DNA from: Candidatus Mediterraneibacter avicola
GTDB lineage: Bacteria > Bacillota > Clostridia > Lachnospirales > Lachnospiraceae
Length of the DNA: 49,704 bases
Reading direction: 5' to 3'
Assembly (NCBI GenBank): GCA_019115385.1
Contig: DXDR01000023.1
Span: forward strand, 1 to 49,704
The notes below the pieces were generated by a model that did not search any database, was not told the DNA's origin, and saw nothing but the letters and a program-made list of their open reading frames with translations. This document shows positions 41,888 to 49,704 of this stretch, piece after piece (within the stretch, counting starts at the first letter, position 1; each line of letters begins with the position of its first letter). A program made the position numbers and the translations under genes.

Positions 41888-43339
41888 TTACTCCAACTTT
41901 ATTTTCCGGGATATTCCCAGCGCGATCCCCATCTCAGCCATCAAAAACAGAATCGCTGTTCCCCCGTAGCTGATAAAGGGAAGTGTAATTCCAGTAGTGG
42001 GGAAAAGCCCCGTCACCACCGCAACGTTAAATATGACCTGAAGTGCAATGTGGGCAAATATTCCCGATGCGATCAGGGAGCCATACAGATCCGGGGCATT
42101 CTTTGCGATAAACATAAGCCGGTACAGTAAAAGACCGAACAGCACAAAAATAATAATTGCGCCAAAGACGCCCAGTTCTTCACAAATGACTACAAGGATC
42201 ATATCATTCTGAGCCTCAGGGATCACGCCCAGCTTCTGCGTGCTGTTTCCAAGTCCCTTGCCGAAAAATCCTCCGCTGCCGATCGCATAGAGTCCCTGGA
42301 GCACCTGAAAGCTTCCATCGTCCGCAGTTGCTTCGGGATTCAGCCAGGAGATGATCCTCTGAATCCTGAAATTGTCGCTGTCAGCCGCCACGGACGCCAG
42401 AACAGCGATAAGAACAGCCGCTGCCGCCGCGCACACGGCAATTATGATAAGAAACGGCCTGGTTTTCGGATGGATCACAAAAATCAGGATACATGTGATC
42501 GCCATTACAATGATCGCCGTACTGAGATTGTCTGTCAGATACAGGACGCCGCCGGCAGCTATGGCCCCAAAAACCAGCACCCTGATGATCCCGGCCAGAC
42601 TGTAGGCTTTTTTCCCCAGCCGGCACAATTCATAGGAAATAAACAATATGACTGCGATCTTTGTGATCTCGGCAGGCTGGAGAGTAAGATTGCCCGGAAG
42701 CCGGATCCACCTCCTGGCCCCGTTGAGAGTCACGCCAAGCGGGGACTGTACCAGGGCCATCAGGATCATGGACAGGATATAGATTTCAAATGCATAAGCC
42801 CCATAAATGTGATAGTCAATTCTGGACACAAGAAACATCAGTACGAAGCCGGCGGCTCCGATCAGAGCCTGCTTTGAAAAATAATACATGTCATCCTGCA
42901 GCTGCACATCCACCTGCGCTTCATATGCACTGGCACTGTACAGCATCACAAGACCGAAACACATCAGAAATACAATTACAAGCAGCATATCAAAATCAAA
43001 ATACTGCCCTTTTGCAACACTTTTTCCCAATGCTCTCCGAAGCGCCCCGCCTGATGTTCCGCGCCTTTCCGGTTTTGTCCGGCGGGCGGAGCCTTTATCC
43101 GGAGCCGGTTTCGGCGCACGGAGCACTTCTCTTCTTCTGTCGATCACCTTCTGATATTCCCTGTAGCCGGTACGCAGCCCTGTCGGGCGCGCAATCCTTC
43201 CCCCTTCCGTCCCGTCTCTGAATCGGTCCGGACGGACCGGGGCCATAGGCTGGGTATCTCCAAAATTATGTGTATTGTTTTTCCTGCGCCCCGCTTTCTT
43301 TCCCTGGCGTTTGATGGGCTGCACCGTCCTGCTTCTCAT
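41888..43339 (-). CDS. SEDS-family FtsW/RodA/SpoVE protein with long basic N-terminus
   Basis: The 483-residue protein has an N-terminal extension of about 110 residues rich in Arg and Lys (QPIKRQGKKAGRRKNN..., RRTKPERRGTSGG), followed by a ten-helix SEDS domain with GLVMLYSASAYEAQ, FQVLQGLYAIGSGG, LGNSTQKLGVIPEAQNDMI and TLPFISYGGT. It polymerises lipid II glycan strands with a class B PBP. The start at 43339 has GGAGGGG upstream; longer in-frame ATGs lack a site. It is next to tRNA-Pro and not in the main division cluster. Whether it is the vegetative or sporulation SEDS is open. Confidence 0.9.
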   Translation of the reverse strand: MRSRTVQPIKRQGKKAGRRKNNTHNFGDTQPMAPVRPDRFRDGTEGGRIARPTGLRTGYREYQKVIDRRREVLRAPKPAPDKGSARRTKPERRGTSGGALRRALGKSVAKGQYFDFDMLLVIVFLMCFGLVMLYSASAYEAQVDVQLQDDMYYFSKQALIGAAGFVLMFLVSRIDYHIYGAYAFEIYILSMILMALVQSPLGVTLNGARRWIRLPGNLTLQPAEITKIAVILFISYELCRLGKKAYSLAGIIRVLVFGAIAAGGVLYLTDNLSTAIIVMAITCILIFVIHPKTRPFLIIIAVCAAAAAVLIAVLASVAADSDNFRIQRIISWLNPEATADDGSFQVLQGLYAIGSGGFFGKGLGNSTQKLGVIPEAQNDMILVVICEELGVFGAIIIFVLFGLLLYRLMFIAKNAPDLYGSLIASGIFAHIALQVIFNVAVVTGLFPTTGITLPFISYGGTAILFLMAEMGIALGISRKIKLE

Positions 43340-43449
43340 CTGCTTCCCCTCCGCTGGCATATCCCCTGAAAAATTTACTCCGATATAAATATAGAAGGAA
43401 CCAGTTTCCGGCAAATTGCTCTCCGGTCTGATCCCTCCTGCAAAGATAA

Positions 43450-43524
43450 TCGGGGTGACAGGATTCGAACCTGCGACCTCACGGCCCCCAGCCGTGCGCT
43501 CTAACCAAACTGAGCCACACCCCG
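43450..43524 (-). tRNA. tRNA-Pro(GGG)
   Basis: On the minus strand a 75-base cloverleaf folds: acceptor CGGGGTG/CACCCCG, D arm GCTC...GAGC, anticodon stem CACGG/CCGTG with loop CTGGGGG (anticodon GGG), T arm GCAGG-TTCGAAT-CCTGT, discriminator A. CCA is not encoded. Confidence 0.95.
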
Positions 43525-43566
43525 CTGACTAATACATTATATATAATTTTCTCCCAAATGTAAAGC

Positions 43567-43596
43567 GGAACATTTTTTTATTTTTATCCATACTAT
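43567..43596 (+). promoter_or_regulatory. Sigma-E-type promoter of cotJABC
   Basis: GGAACATT (-35), a 14-base spacer and CATACTAT (-10) closely match the SigE consensus (about GKMATATT, 14, CATACAMT). It lies about 60 bases before cotJA. In B. subtilis the cotJ operon is under SigE, whose gene is in this window. Confidence 0.72.
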
Positions 43597-43656
43597 AATT
43601 ATGAAGATCATCCCTTCTCTTTTCGGGGAAGGAAACACATGAAAGGAGCAGCCAAA

Positions 43657-43914
43657 ATGGCGAATTGTCAGAACAATATGCGCTGTCCGCGCTGGCAGTC
43701 CATGCCGTCCTCTTCTCCTGTTTCAGACGGCAGGCAAATGGATGGATGTCCGAATACCCGCAATGATTTTCTCGAAGGAAAACCTTTAGCTATGGCATAT
43801 GTCCCCTGGCAGCAATGGAAAGAAATCTATGAGCCGTGCCAGGGCTTCCAGCAGGGCACGATTTTCAGAGAACTCGACAAACCATTTCTCTGGAAAGGAG
43901 GACGGTGCCGATGA
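43657..43914 (+). CDS. cotJA: Spore coat-associated protein CotJA
   Basis: The 85-residue protein has an N-terminal Cys/Asn-rich part and the CotJA core MAYVPWQQWKEIYEPCQGFQQGTIFRELDKPF. The ATG at 43657 has AAAGGAG eight bases upstream; an in-frame ATG at 43639 with AAGGAA is an alternative. Its stop overlaps the cotJB start (ATGA). It is deposited in or under the spore coat. Confidence 0.92.
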   Translation: MANCQNNMRCPRWQSMPSSSPVSDGRQMDGCPNTRNDFLEGKPLAMAYVPWQQWKEIYEPCQGFQQGTIFRELDKPFLWKGGRCR

Positions 43915-44180
43915 ACAGACCCGCAAACCGCAGAGAACTTCTGACCTATATCAACCACGTCAGCTTTGCTGTAGATGAAGCAAAACTTTATCTCGACACA
44001 CACCCCTGCGACAGGAAAGCACTTTCATATTTTCAGGAAATGAGTCAGAAACGGAACGAGGCCTTAAAAGAATACGCTTCGGCATACGGACCTCTCACCA
44101 TTGATACTGCAGACCGTTCCTGCACCGAACGCTGGAACTGGATCAACGAGCCATGGCCGTGGCAGGAAGGAGGATGCTGA
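43911..44180 (+). CDS. cotJB: Spore coat protein CotJB
   Basis: The 89-residue protein shows the CotJB pattern: RRELLTYINHVSFAVDEAKLYLDTHP, an ALSYFQEM helix and the Trp-rich C-terminus WNWINEPWPWQEGGC. It overlaps cotJA by four bases and has AAAGGAGG upstream. It works with CotJC in the inner coat layer. Confidence 0.93.
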   Translation: MNRPANRRELLTYINHVSFAVDEAKLYLDTHPCDRKALSYFQEMSQKRNEALKEYASAYGPLTIDTADRSCTERWNWINEPWPWQEGGC

Positions 44181-44183
44181 TTT

Positions 44184-44780
44184 ATGTGGAATTATGAAAA
44201 AAGACTGCAGTACCCGGTAAAAATCACGCAGACAAACCCTAAAATCGCACAGATCATCATTTCGCAGTTCGGCGGGCCTGACGGAGAACTGGCCGCTTCC
44301 ATGAGATATCTCTCGCAGAGATACACTATGCCGTATAAGGAAGTGACAGGGATACTGACTGATATCGGCACGGAAGAGCTGGCCCACATGGAAATGATTT
44401 GTGCCATCGTGTATCAGCTCACTAAGGATCTGACCCCGGATGAAATCGAGCGCTCCGGTTTCGGCCCTTATTATGTGGATCACACACTTGCCCTCTGGCC
44501 CCAGGCAGCAAGCGGCACGCCGTGGACTGCAACCGTATTCCAGTCAAAGGGCGATCCTGTCACCGACCTGCATGAAGACATGGCGGCAGAGCAGAAAGCC
44601 CGCACAACATACGATAATATCCTGCGCCTTGTCAAGGATCCTGAAGTGTGCGAACCCATCCGCTTTTTAAGAGAGCGAGAGATCGTACATTACCAGCGTT
44701 TCGGCGAAAGCCTCCGTATCGTACAGGAAAAACTGGACAGCAGGAATTTTTACGCTTTTAATCCAGAATTTGACAAATGA
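44184..44780 (+). CDS. cotJC: Spore coat manganese-catalase-like protein CotJC
   Basis: The 198-residue protein belongs to the manganese catalase family. Glu and His ligands are seen in GELAASMRYLSQRYTMP, IGTEELAHMEMI, DMAAEQKARTTYD and REREIVHYQRF, consistent with a di-manganese site. GGAGG precedes the ATG. It is the last gene of cotJABC and is followed by a terminator. It could degrade peroxide at the spore surface. Confidence 0.94.
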   Translation: MWNYEKRLQYPVKITQTNPKIAQIIISQFGGPDGELAASMRYLSQRYTMPYKEVTGILTDIGTEELAHMEMICAIVYQLTKDLTPDEIERSGFGPYYVDHTLALWPQAASGTPWTATVFQSKGDPVTDLHEDMAAEQKARTTYDNILRLVKDPEVCEPIRFLREREIVHYQRFGESLRIVQEKLDSRNFYAFNPEFDK

Positions 44781-44784
44781 AACA

Positions 44785-44810
44785 GAGGGGGCCGGCAGTC
44801 CGGCTCCCTC
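44785..44810 (+). terminator. cotJABC terminator
   Basis: GAGGGGGCCGG and CCGGCTCCCTC pair around a CAGT loop with one wobble, followed by TTCT. It lies just after the cotJC stop. Confidence 0.7.
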
Positions 44811-44854
44811 TTCTGCTGTAAAAACTCATCTGTTTATCGACATTTTGTCCGTTG

Positions 44855-46174
44855 TTATTTCTGTCCCAGAGTAACATCAAGAGTCTGCTCTTCATATTCT
44901 CCATCAGGCTGGGGCACCTGTATGGTCAGCGCCACGCTTTCTCCTTTGGCATAATACTGCAGTTCTTCCTGAAGTGCCTCCATATTGGAAACTGTAGTTC
45001 CATTAATGGCTGTAATAATGCATCCCTTGGACATACCGGCCTCATCAGCGCCGCCGCCGGATATCACCTCCGACACATAGACACCTTCCGGCATCTCCAG
45101 CTGCTGTGAAAATGCATCTGACACGCTGATACCTTTGATGCCAAGAGCTCCCTGGTCTGCTTCCGCAACCTTCTCTTTTGTCTCCTGATTCATAAGCTGC
45201 TGAATAAGATCTTTTACATCACTGATCGGGATTGCATATCCAACACCCTCAACACTGTCGCTGACAAGCTTGGAGGAATTGATTCCGATCACTTCTCCGT
45301 TTGCGTTGACGAGAGCGCCGCCGCTGTTTCCGGGGTTAATGGCTGCGTCCGTCTGTATCAGTTTGACACTGCTTTCCTGCGTCTGACCGGTCCGGGTATC
45401 CGTCGTGCTGACAGACCGGTTGAGCGCACTGATCACGCCGGTTGTAACAGACTGTCCGTATCCGAGTGCATTTCCTATCGCGATGGCAGGTTCTCCCACC
45501 TGAAGTTCTGTAGAATCGCCGAGTGTGGCAACTGAAATCGAATCCAGCGTATCATCTGAGATTTCATCCAGCGGCACTGCGATCACCGCAACATCATAAT
45601 CAGCATTTGTACCTTTGATACTGGCTTCAACGCTCGTCTCATCATTAAAGGTTACTGTAAGGGTGTCGCTGCCCTCTACTACATGGTTATTAGTCACAAT
45701 GAGGATTTCAGAGTCGCTCTGACTGATAATGATTCCTGTACCTGCCCCTTCCGTCTCCTGCTGGTATGTGCCGCCGAAGAAGCTCTGCACCTCTTCCACT
45801 GTCATGCTCGTGATAGATACAATAGAAGGCATCACATTTTCAACAATACCCGATACATCCGAGGTCACGACACTGCTGCTTGTGGAGAGCGGCGTGGAAT
45901 TGCTCACCGTCCTGGATGAGCCCGAAGTATTCGACGACGTACTATTCAGGCCGAGCAGCCGTGTCCCCGCCATGTTGGAAGCCAGGAACACCGCGCTGGA
46001 CACAACTCCGAAAAGGATAGCCAGCCCTCCGACCGCCACAGCTTTCGGGACGGACCGTCCTGATTTTTTCTTTTCCGGCTTTTCCGGTTCCGGCTGCGGA
46101 CCGGGTTCATATCCTCCATACTGATAATTTCCGTTCATTCCATCCTGGTTATAATAATTATATTGATTTTCCAT
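44855..46174 (-). CDS. htrA: HtrA/DegP-type serine protease
   Basis: The 439-residue protease has a Tyr/Asn/Gly-rich cytoplasmic N-terminus, one membrane helix (about 44-67), a Ser/Thr-rich linker, a trypsin-like domain and a C-terminal PDZ domain (about 345-435). The catalytic triad is visible: His in TNNHVVEG, Asp in DYDVAVI and Ser in NPGNSGGALV. It degrades or refolds damaged proteins outside the membrane. The ATG has AGGT upstream. It lies downstream of the acidic surface-protein gene but is separated from it by that gene's terminator. Confidence 0.93.
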   Translation of the reverse strand: MENQYNYYNQDGMNGNYQYGGYEPGPQPEPEKPEKKKSGRSVPKAVAVGGLAILFGVVSSAVFLASNMAGTRLLGLNSTSSNTSGSSRTVSNSTPLSTSSSVVTSDVSGIVENVMPSIVSITSMTVEEVQSFFGGTYQQETEGAGTGIIISQSDSEILIVTNNHVVEGSDTLTVTFNDETSVEASIKGTNADYDVAVIAVPLDEISDDTLDSISVATLGDSTELQVGEPAIAIGNALGYGQSVTTGVISALNRSVSTTDTRTGQTQESSVKLIQTDAAINPGNSGGALVNANGEVIGINSSKLVSDSVEGVGYAIPISDVKDLIQQLMNQETKEKVAEADQGALGIKGISVSDAFSQQLEMPEGVYVSEVISGGGADEAGMSKGCIITAINGTTVSNMEALQEELQYYAKGESVALTIQVPQPDGEYEEQTLDVTLGQK

Positions 46175-46286
46175 AAAATTACCTGCTTTCTTTCTCCGGC
46201 CCCGTGGCCGGATCCTTTCTTAATTTATGGCTATATCATAATCCCGGAATGTGATAAAACTGTGTTCATTCATTTAACAAATCTTG

Positions 46287-46323
46287 AAAAAGAAGCACAG
46301 ACACCAAACGTGAACTGTGCTTC
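46287..46323 (-). terminator. Terminator of the cohesin-like surface protein gene
   Basis: GAAGCACAG and CTGTGCTTC pair around a 14-base loop, followed on minus by five T. It lies 18 bases after the stop. Confidence 0.88.
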
Positions 46324-46340
46324 TCCACATACTCGTCCGA

Positions 46341-47828
46341 TCAGAGATCTATGAAATCAATCTCATAATCATCTTCATCCTGTGATTTCTTTCTGCCTTT
46401 TCTGGTTTTCTTTATATTCCTTGTCTGCTCCTGAACGGCCGGTTCTTCCTCATAATCGTCTTCTTCGTCATCATAAATGCCGTCGTCAAATTCATCGCTG
46501 TCATAATCATCTTCTTCGCCGTAGCCGTCTTCGTCGTCATAGTCGTCAAACTCGTCGTCATAATAATCATCTTCATCAGCGTAGTCGTCAAATTCATCCT
46601 CTTCATCCTTTAACGACGTCTGCTTTCCGGCTTTTTTCTCTTTCACCGGCTCTTCATCTTCAAAGGGGATGTCATACTCGTCATAAAGATCATCCAGTTC
46701 CTGATTGCGGTGTACCAGTTTTACTGCAAATATGATCATAAGAATCAGAAGAAGAAGGATCACAGCCGCAGCTGCCAGCAGGAAGATCACGGCATGTTCC
46801 TCAACAAATTTTCCTACCCCTCCCGGAAGTATGGAACCAGAAGATTCTGTCTCTGTCTCCGCCGGAAGAGTATAACTCTGATATGTTCCGTCTTCTGTAT
46901 CATACTGATACAGTCCCCTTTCTCCGGTACGCGTATTTAAGGCGTAGATCAGATAATATCTGCCTGTCTCCGGATTTGACCATGTAGAGTATTCCATGTC
47001 AAGACCGGTAAGGTTTAATCCCACCTCCTGATATCCTTCCGGCATAGTCATGCCTTCCGGCTCCGGCAGCGGAATGATAGACGTAGTACCGGAGATACTC
47101 AGTTCCACATACGGCTGGAACGTGGCATCCTCTGAATTGAACAGGAAAAATGCGCCTGCTCCCGCGGAATCGACAAGATATCCTAAATAAACCCCCGCGT
47201 CGTTAGCGACAAATTTGCGTTCCCCTCCATTAAATGTCTGGGTCGCCTCATAGTAGCCCACCGGGATATCTGCTGAAGTAAACGCCTCCGAAAAATTGTA
47301 ATCTACGCCGTTGACCGTCACAACGATATCTGTAGCAGTCTCCGCAGTCTCAGTCCCCGAAGCGGTTGAAGGCTCAACAGAAGTAGTGCCGTCATCTGCG
47401 GCATTGATCGTAATCGTAGAACTTCCTTCCGTCAGATTCAGCGTATCTCCTGAAGCTACAGTTGCCGAACTGTCACTCACTGTAATCTTTGTCTCGCCTG
47501 CAGTCAGCGCCCGGAACTGAACCGTGGATCTGAGTTCGCTGCTACTGCCTGTGCCAGTATAAGTCAGTGTTCCCGAACCATCAGCCTCAAATCCGTCTCC
47601 GCTGACAAATTCAATAGCCGCCGTATCATAACTCATTGTTACACTGACATCCCCGACCGAATCGCCCTGGCTGCGGACCACAAGGTCAATACTTACGTTT
47701 TCTCCCACCTTTGTAGACGGATCCGTAAACAGCAGCCTTCCGTTTGCCGCAAAAGCAGTCAGGCTGAACATGGGAATCATAAGACATAAGGCAAGAAATG
47801 CTGCAGCTGTTTTTTTCAATGCTTTCAT
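46341..47828 (-). CDS. Exported cohesin-like membrane protein with acidic cytoplasmic tail
   Basis: The 495-residue protein has a signal peptide (MKALKKTAAAFLALCLMIPMF), a cohesin-like beta domain (about 30-140, VGENVSIDLVVRSQGDSVGDVSVTMSYD), a second extracellular region, a membrane helix (about 350-375, FLLAAAAVILLLLILMIIFA) and a cytoplasmic tail of about 120 residues almost all Asp, Glu and Tyr with basic ends. GGGG-type site AAGGGG precedes the ATG; an upstream in-frame start is less likely. Function is unknown; it could anchor or sense at the surface. It follows the LCP gene after 114 bases. Confidence 0.8.
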   Translation of the reverse strand: MKALKKTAAAFLALCLMIPMFSLTAFAANGRLLFTDPSTKVGENVSIDLVVRSQGDSVGDVSVTMSYDTAAIEFVSGDGFEADGSGTLTYTGTGSSSELRSTVQFRALTAGETKITVSDSSATVASGDTLNLTEGSSTITINAADDGTTSVEPSTASGTETAETATDIVVTVNGVDYNFSEAFTSADIPVGYYEATQTFNGGERKFVANDAGVYLGYLVDSAGAGAFFLFNSEDATFQPYVELSISGTTSIIPLPEPEGMTMPEGYQEVGLNLTGLDMEYSTWSNPETGRYYLIYALNTRTGERGLYQYDTEDGTYQSYTLPAETETESSGSILPGGVGKFVEEHAVIFLLAAAAVILLLLILMIIFAVKLVHRNQELDDLYDEYDIPFEDEEPVKEKKAGKQTSLKDEEDEFDDYADEDDYYDDEFDDYDDEDGYGEEDDYDSDEFDDGIYDDEEDDYEEEPAVQEQTRNIKKTRKGRKKSQDEDDYEIDFIDL

Positions 47829-47899
47829 GTAAATACCCCTTCTTTTGTGATAAATTACTTTCGTAACTGACACATTCCTGTCAGATATACTCGTTTATT

Positions 47900-47928
47900 A
47901 TCATACACGGTTTAAGGGAAAAAGTCCA
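47900..47928 (-). promoter_or_regulatory. Possible promoter of the cohesin-like gene
   Basis: TGGACT, a 17-base spacer and TATGAT on the minus strand lie about 70 bases before the start. A CTGACA/TGTCAG hairpin follows in the leader. No terminator is seen after the LCP gene, so read-through is also possible. Confidence 0.5.
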
Positions 47929-47942
47929 GAATAATGTATTGA

Positions 47943-49376
47943 TTACAAACTTTCTGTGCTTCCCGTTCCATCATCAGTCCCAGAGGAGCCGCCTCCGGCG
48001 TTTTCTCCTCCATTTTCGTTTCCGCCGCCGCTGCCGTCTCCGGTTTCTTCACCGCCTCCTGAGCCACTGCCCTCGGGCGGTTTTTCCTGTGCCGGCGGCG
48101 TATCCTGTCCGCCTGTTCCCTCGCCGCCGCCCGGTGTCTGTCCGCCGCCCGGCGTTTCATCTGACGTCGAAGAACCGGGATTGGTATTGCTGCTGTTTCC
48201 ATTTCCGCTGCCCTGGCCTCTGCTGCCTGAACTTCCTGAACCGCTGCTGTAGTCTCGGCCGCTGTCCGAACCGGAGCTTCCGCCCGCAGAACTGACCGTA
48301 TAGGCGATATTGCTGCTCAGCTTCTGAACAGTGGACGACGGCGTGTAGCCCTCTGTGCCGAACAGAAACTGATGGAGTTTCGTCACATTAGATGCCAGAT
48401 CCTGAGGGATCACAATACTCCCCAGACCGGAAACCGTATCCGTACTTTTATCAAAGGGAAAGCCCTCATTTCCGGCAAGTGTATACTCGCTGTATGCCGT
48501 CGCATAATTCATGATCTCGCCAAGGGTAAGGCTGGTCGAAACCTGAGGGAATACTTTGTCGATTATACTGTTGATAGTAAGCAGATCCGTGGTCTTTGCC
48601 TTTTCCACCATCTTCTCGATCACAAGGCGCTGCCGCTCTGTACGGGTAAAGTCTCCCCCGGCCGTGGAACGGATCCTTGCATATGTGGTAGCCTGTGTGC
48701 CATCCAGCAGCTGGAGTCCGCTCTGTGTCACAGGATGTGCTTCTTTCCCTGCTGAATTCGCCGTTTCATTGAGGAATTTATTGAGATACTGCACCTCTTC
48801 CTCTTTCACATCGATCTCCACGCCTCCCAGAAGATCAATGGCATCCGCGATCGCGCCGAAGTCCACCGTCACATAATCCTGAATATCCAGATCCAGGTTC
48901 ATGTTCAGCATATTGATGGCCTGCACCGGCCCGCCGTAACTGTAGGCTGCATTGCACTTCTGATAGGTGCCTTCTGATAGATCAAGGAGTGTATCCCGGT
49001 ATACCGAAACCATTTTAATCTCCTTTGTCTCATTATTCAGACTGGCCACAATAATACAGTCCGTCCTGTTTCCTTTTCCCAGATTGCCATCACGGGAATC
49101 CACGCCAAAAAGGGCTATATTCGTATAGCCCTCTCCCAGATCCAATTCAGCATTCTGCTTTACTTCCTGATTAATTATAAGATCTTCCGCCGCAATCTCC
49201 TGGGTATCGATCTTACTCCACTTCGCCGCAACAAAGCCTCCGGCGGCAAGAGTCAGGCATACAAGCACTCCCGCAAAACACACAAGCACTTTCTGCCAGT
49301 TTTTCAAACGTGTAAACCAGTTACCCCTTTTTCTTCTGGCGCGTTTCATCCCGCGTCTTCTTACGTTCTTTGCCAT
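47943..49376 (-). CDS. LytR-CpsA-Psr (LCP) family cell wall ligase
   Basis: The 477-residue protein has a very basic N-terminus, one membrane helix (about 28-50), and the LCP domain (about 85-260): NIALFGVDSRDGNLGKGNRTDCIIVASL, MVSVYRDTLLDL, and the later arginines in TTYARIRSTAGGDFTRTERQR. LCP enzymes attach glycopolymers to peptidoglycan. The C-terminal ~130 residues are a Gly/Ser/Glu/Pro-rich tail. The ATG has a weak GGGATG site. It is followed by the cohesin-like gene. Confidence 0.93.
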   Translation of the reverse strand: MAKNVRRRGMKRARRKRGNWFTRLKNWQKVLVCFAGVLVCLTLAAGGFVAAKWSKIDTQEIAAEDLIINQEVKQNAELDLGEGYTNIALFGVDSRDGNLGKGNRTDCIIVASLNNETKEIKMVSVYRDTLLDLSEGTYQKCNAAYSYGGPVQAINMLNMNLDLDIQDYVTVDFGAIADAIDLLGGVEIDVKEEEVQYLNKFLNETANSAGKEAHPVTQSGLQLLDGTQATTYARIRSTAGGDFTRTERQRLVIEKMVEKAKTTDLLTINSIIDKVFPQVSTSLTLGEIMNYATAYSEYTLAGNEGFPFDKSTDTVSGLGSIVIPQDLASNVTKLHQFLFGTEGYTPSSTVQKLSSNIAYTVSSAGGSSGSDSGRDYSSGSGSSGSRGQGSGNGNSSNTNPGSSTSDETPGGGQTPGGGEGTGGQDTPPAQEKPPEGSGSGGGEETGDGSGGGNENGGENAGGGSSGTDDGTGSTESL

Positions 49377-49493
49377 GATTTAACATCCCGTTTTTTAATC
49401 ACATTTACTGTTATCAGATCCGTCTGCCTTTATCTTTTTTCAAACCATTTAAAAATATGCAAAGATTCCGGCTGTTTCTTGCTCATACGAAAT

Positions 49494-49523
49494 AGAATAA
49501 CATATACATTCATCAAATGTAAA
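49494..49523 (-). promoter_or_regulatory. Probable promoter of the LCP gene
   Basis: TTTACA, an 18-base spacer and TATTCT with extended TG on the minus strand lie about 118 bases before the start. Confidence 0.5.
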
Positions 49524-49574
49524 TAGTAAAAATCCTTGAGTTTCCGCAGAATTATCCCCCTAAGATAAATCTGC

Positions 49575-49653
49575 TGTTAGCGTCGGGCGATTTTCGCCAT
49601 TCAGAGTCGGATTAAAAACGCCAATCTCAGTCAATTTAAAATCGCCAATGCAT
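49575..49653. mobile_element. Possible IS21-type element end with three 24-base repeats
   Basis: After TGTTAGC, three degenerate 24-base units begin with GTC at 49582, 49606 and 49630; each contains a CGCCA core preceded by an A/T-rich run (GATTTTCGCCATT, TTAAAAACGCCAAT, TTAAAATCGCCAAT). Multiple internal repeats close to a TG end are typical of IS21-family termini. The transposase would lie to the right, outside the window, so the assignment is tentative. The rest of the 328-base end region has no gene. Confidence 0.45.
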
Positions 49654-49704
49654 CATGTATGTTATTAACAGTTACGCATTTTTATACTCCGTATGTTTTG
49701 CGAT

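Overview
The window reads as a chromosomal segment of a spore-forming Clostridia bacterium, most likely a gut Lachnospiraceae. Evidence seen: moderate GC, strong GGAGG-type ribosome binding sites, a DUF5717-like giant protein, sporulation sigma factors E and G with SpoIIGA, a cotJABC spore-coat operon, and a Gram-positive division/cell-wall (dcw) cluster. No species can be fixed from this alone. Almost everything is on the minus strand; only a cytidylate-kinase-like gene, a YheO/DauR-type regulator, one small membrane protein and cotJABC are on plus.

Layout, left to right. 1-8160: the start of an unidentified gene, a 1100-aa DUF5717-like protein, a GNAT acetyltransferase, and a MoxR / DUF58 / transglutaminase operon. 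8405-11883: an ArsC/Spx-like gene broken by one in-frame TGA, a cytidylate-kinase-like gene, and a dihydropyrimidinase divergent from a YheO-type regulator. 11949-13121: a PrsA/SurA-like lipoprotein. 13484-18372: a seven-gene operon encoding a PP2C phosphatase, a Ser/Thr kinase, a TerY-like vWA protein and four zinc-ribbon proteins, driven by a near-consensus sigma-A promoter. 18554-24044: mfd and pth, a small exported-type protein, and a HAD phosphatase with a small acidic protein. 24193-28319: sigG, a beta-CASP metallo-hydrolase, sigE and spoIIGA. 28667-40225: ftsZ, divIB, ftsW, murD, mraY, two class B PBPs, an ftsL-like gene, rsmH and mraZ. 40529-43524: a small membrane protein, a DegV protein, a second SEDS protein with a long basic N-terminus, and tRNA-Pro(GGG). 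43657-44780: cotJABC. 44855-49376: HtrA protease, a cohesin-like surface protein with an acidic cytoplasmic tail, and an LCP cell-wall ligase. The last ~130 bases hold three degenerate 24-bp tandem repeats that look like one end of an IS21-type element.

How it fits together: the right two-thirds couples septal wall synthesis to sporulation. MraZ probably controls its own operon through six 10-bp boxes on the mraZ promoter. Spo0A probably activates spoIIGA-sigE from a promoter with a long spacer, SpoIIGA matures pro-SigE, and SigE probably transcribes cotJABC.

The best candidate for a little-described system is the kinase/phosphatase/vWA/zinc-ribbon operon. Its kinase and one zinc-ribbon protein end in a nearly identical 11-residue tail (F-[DE]-[HQ]-[YF]-F-x3-G-D-L), which suggests a shared docking signal.
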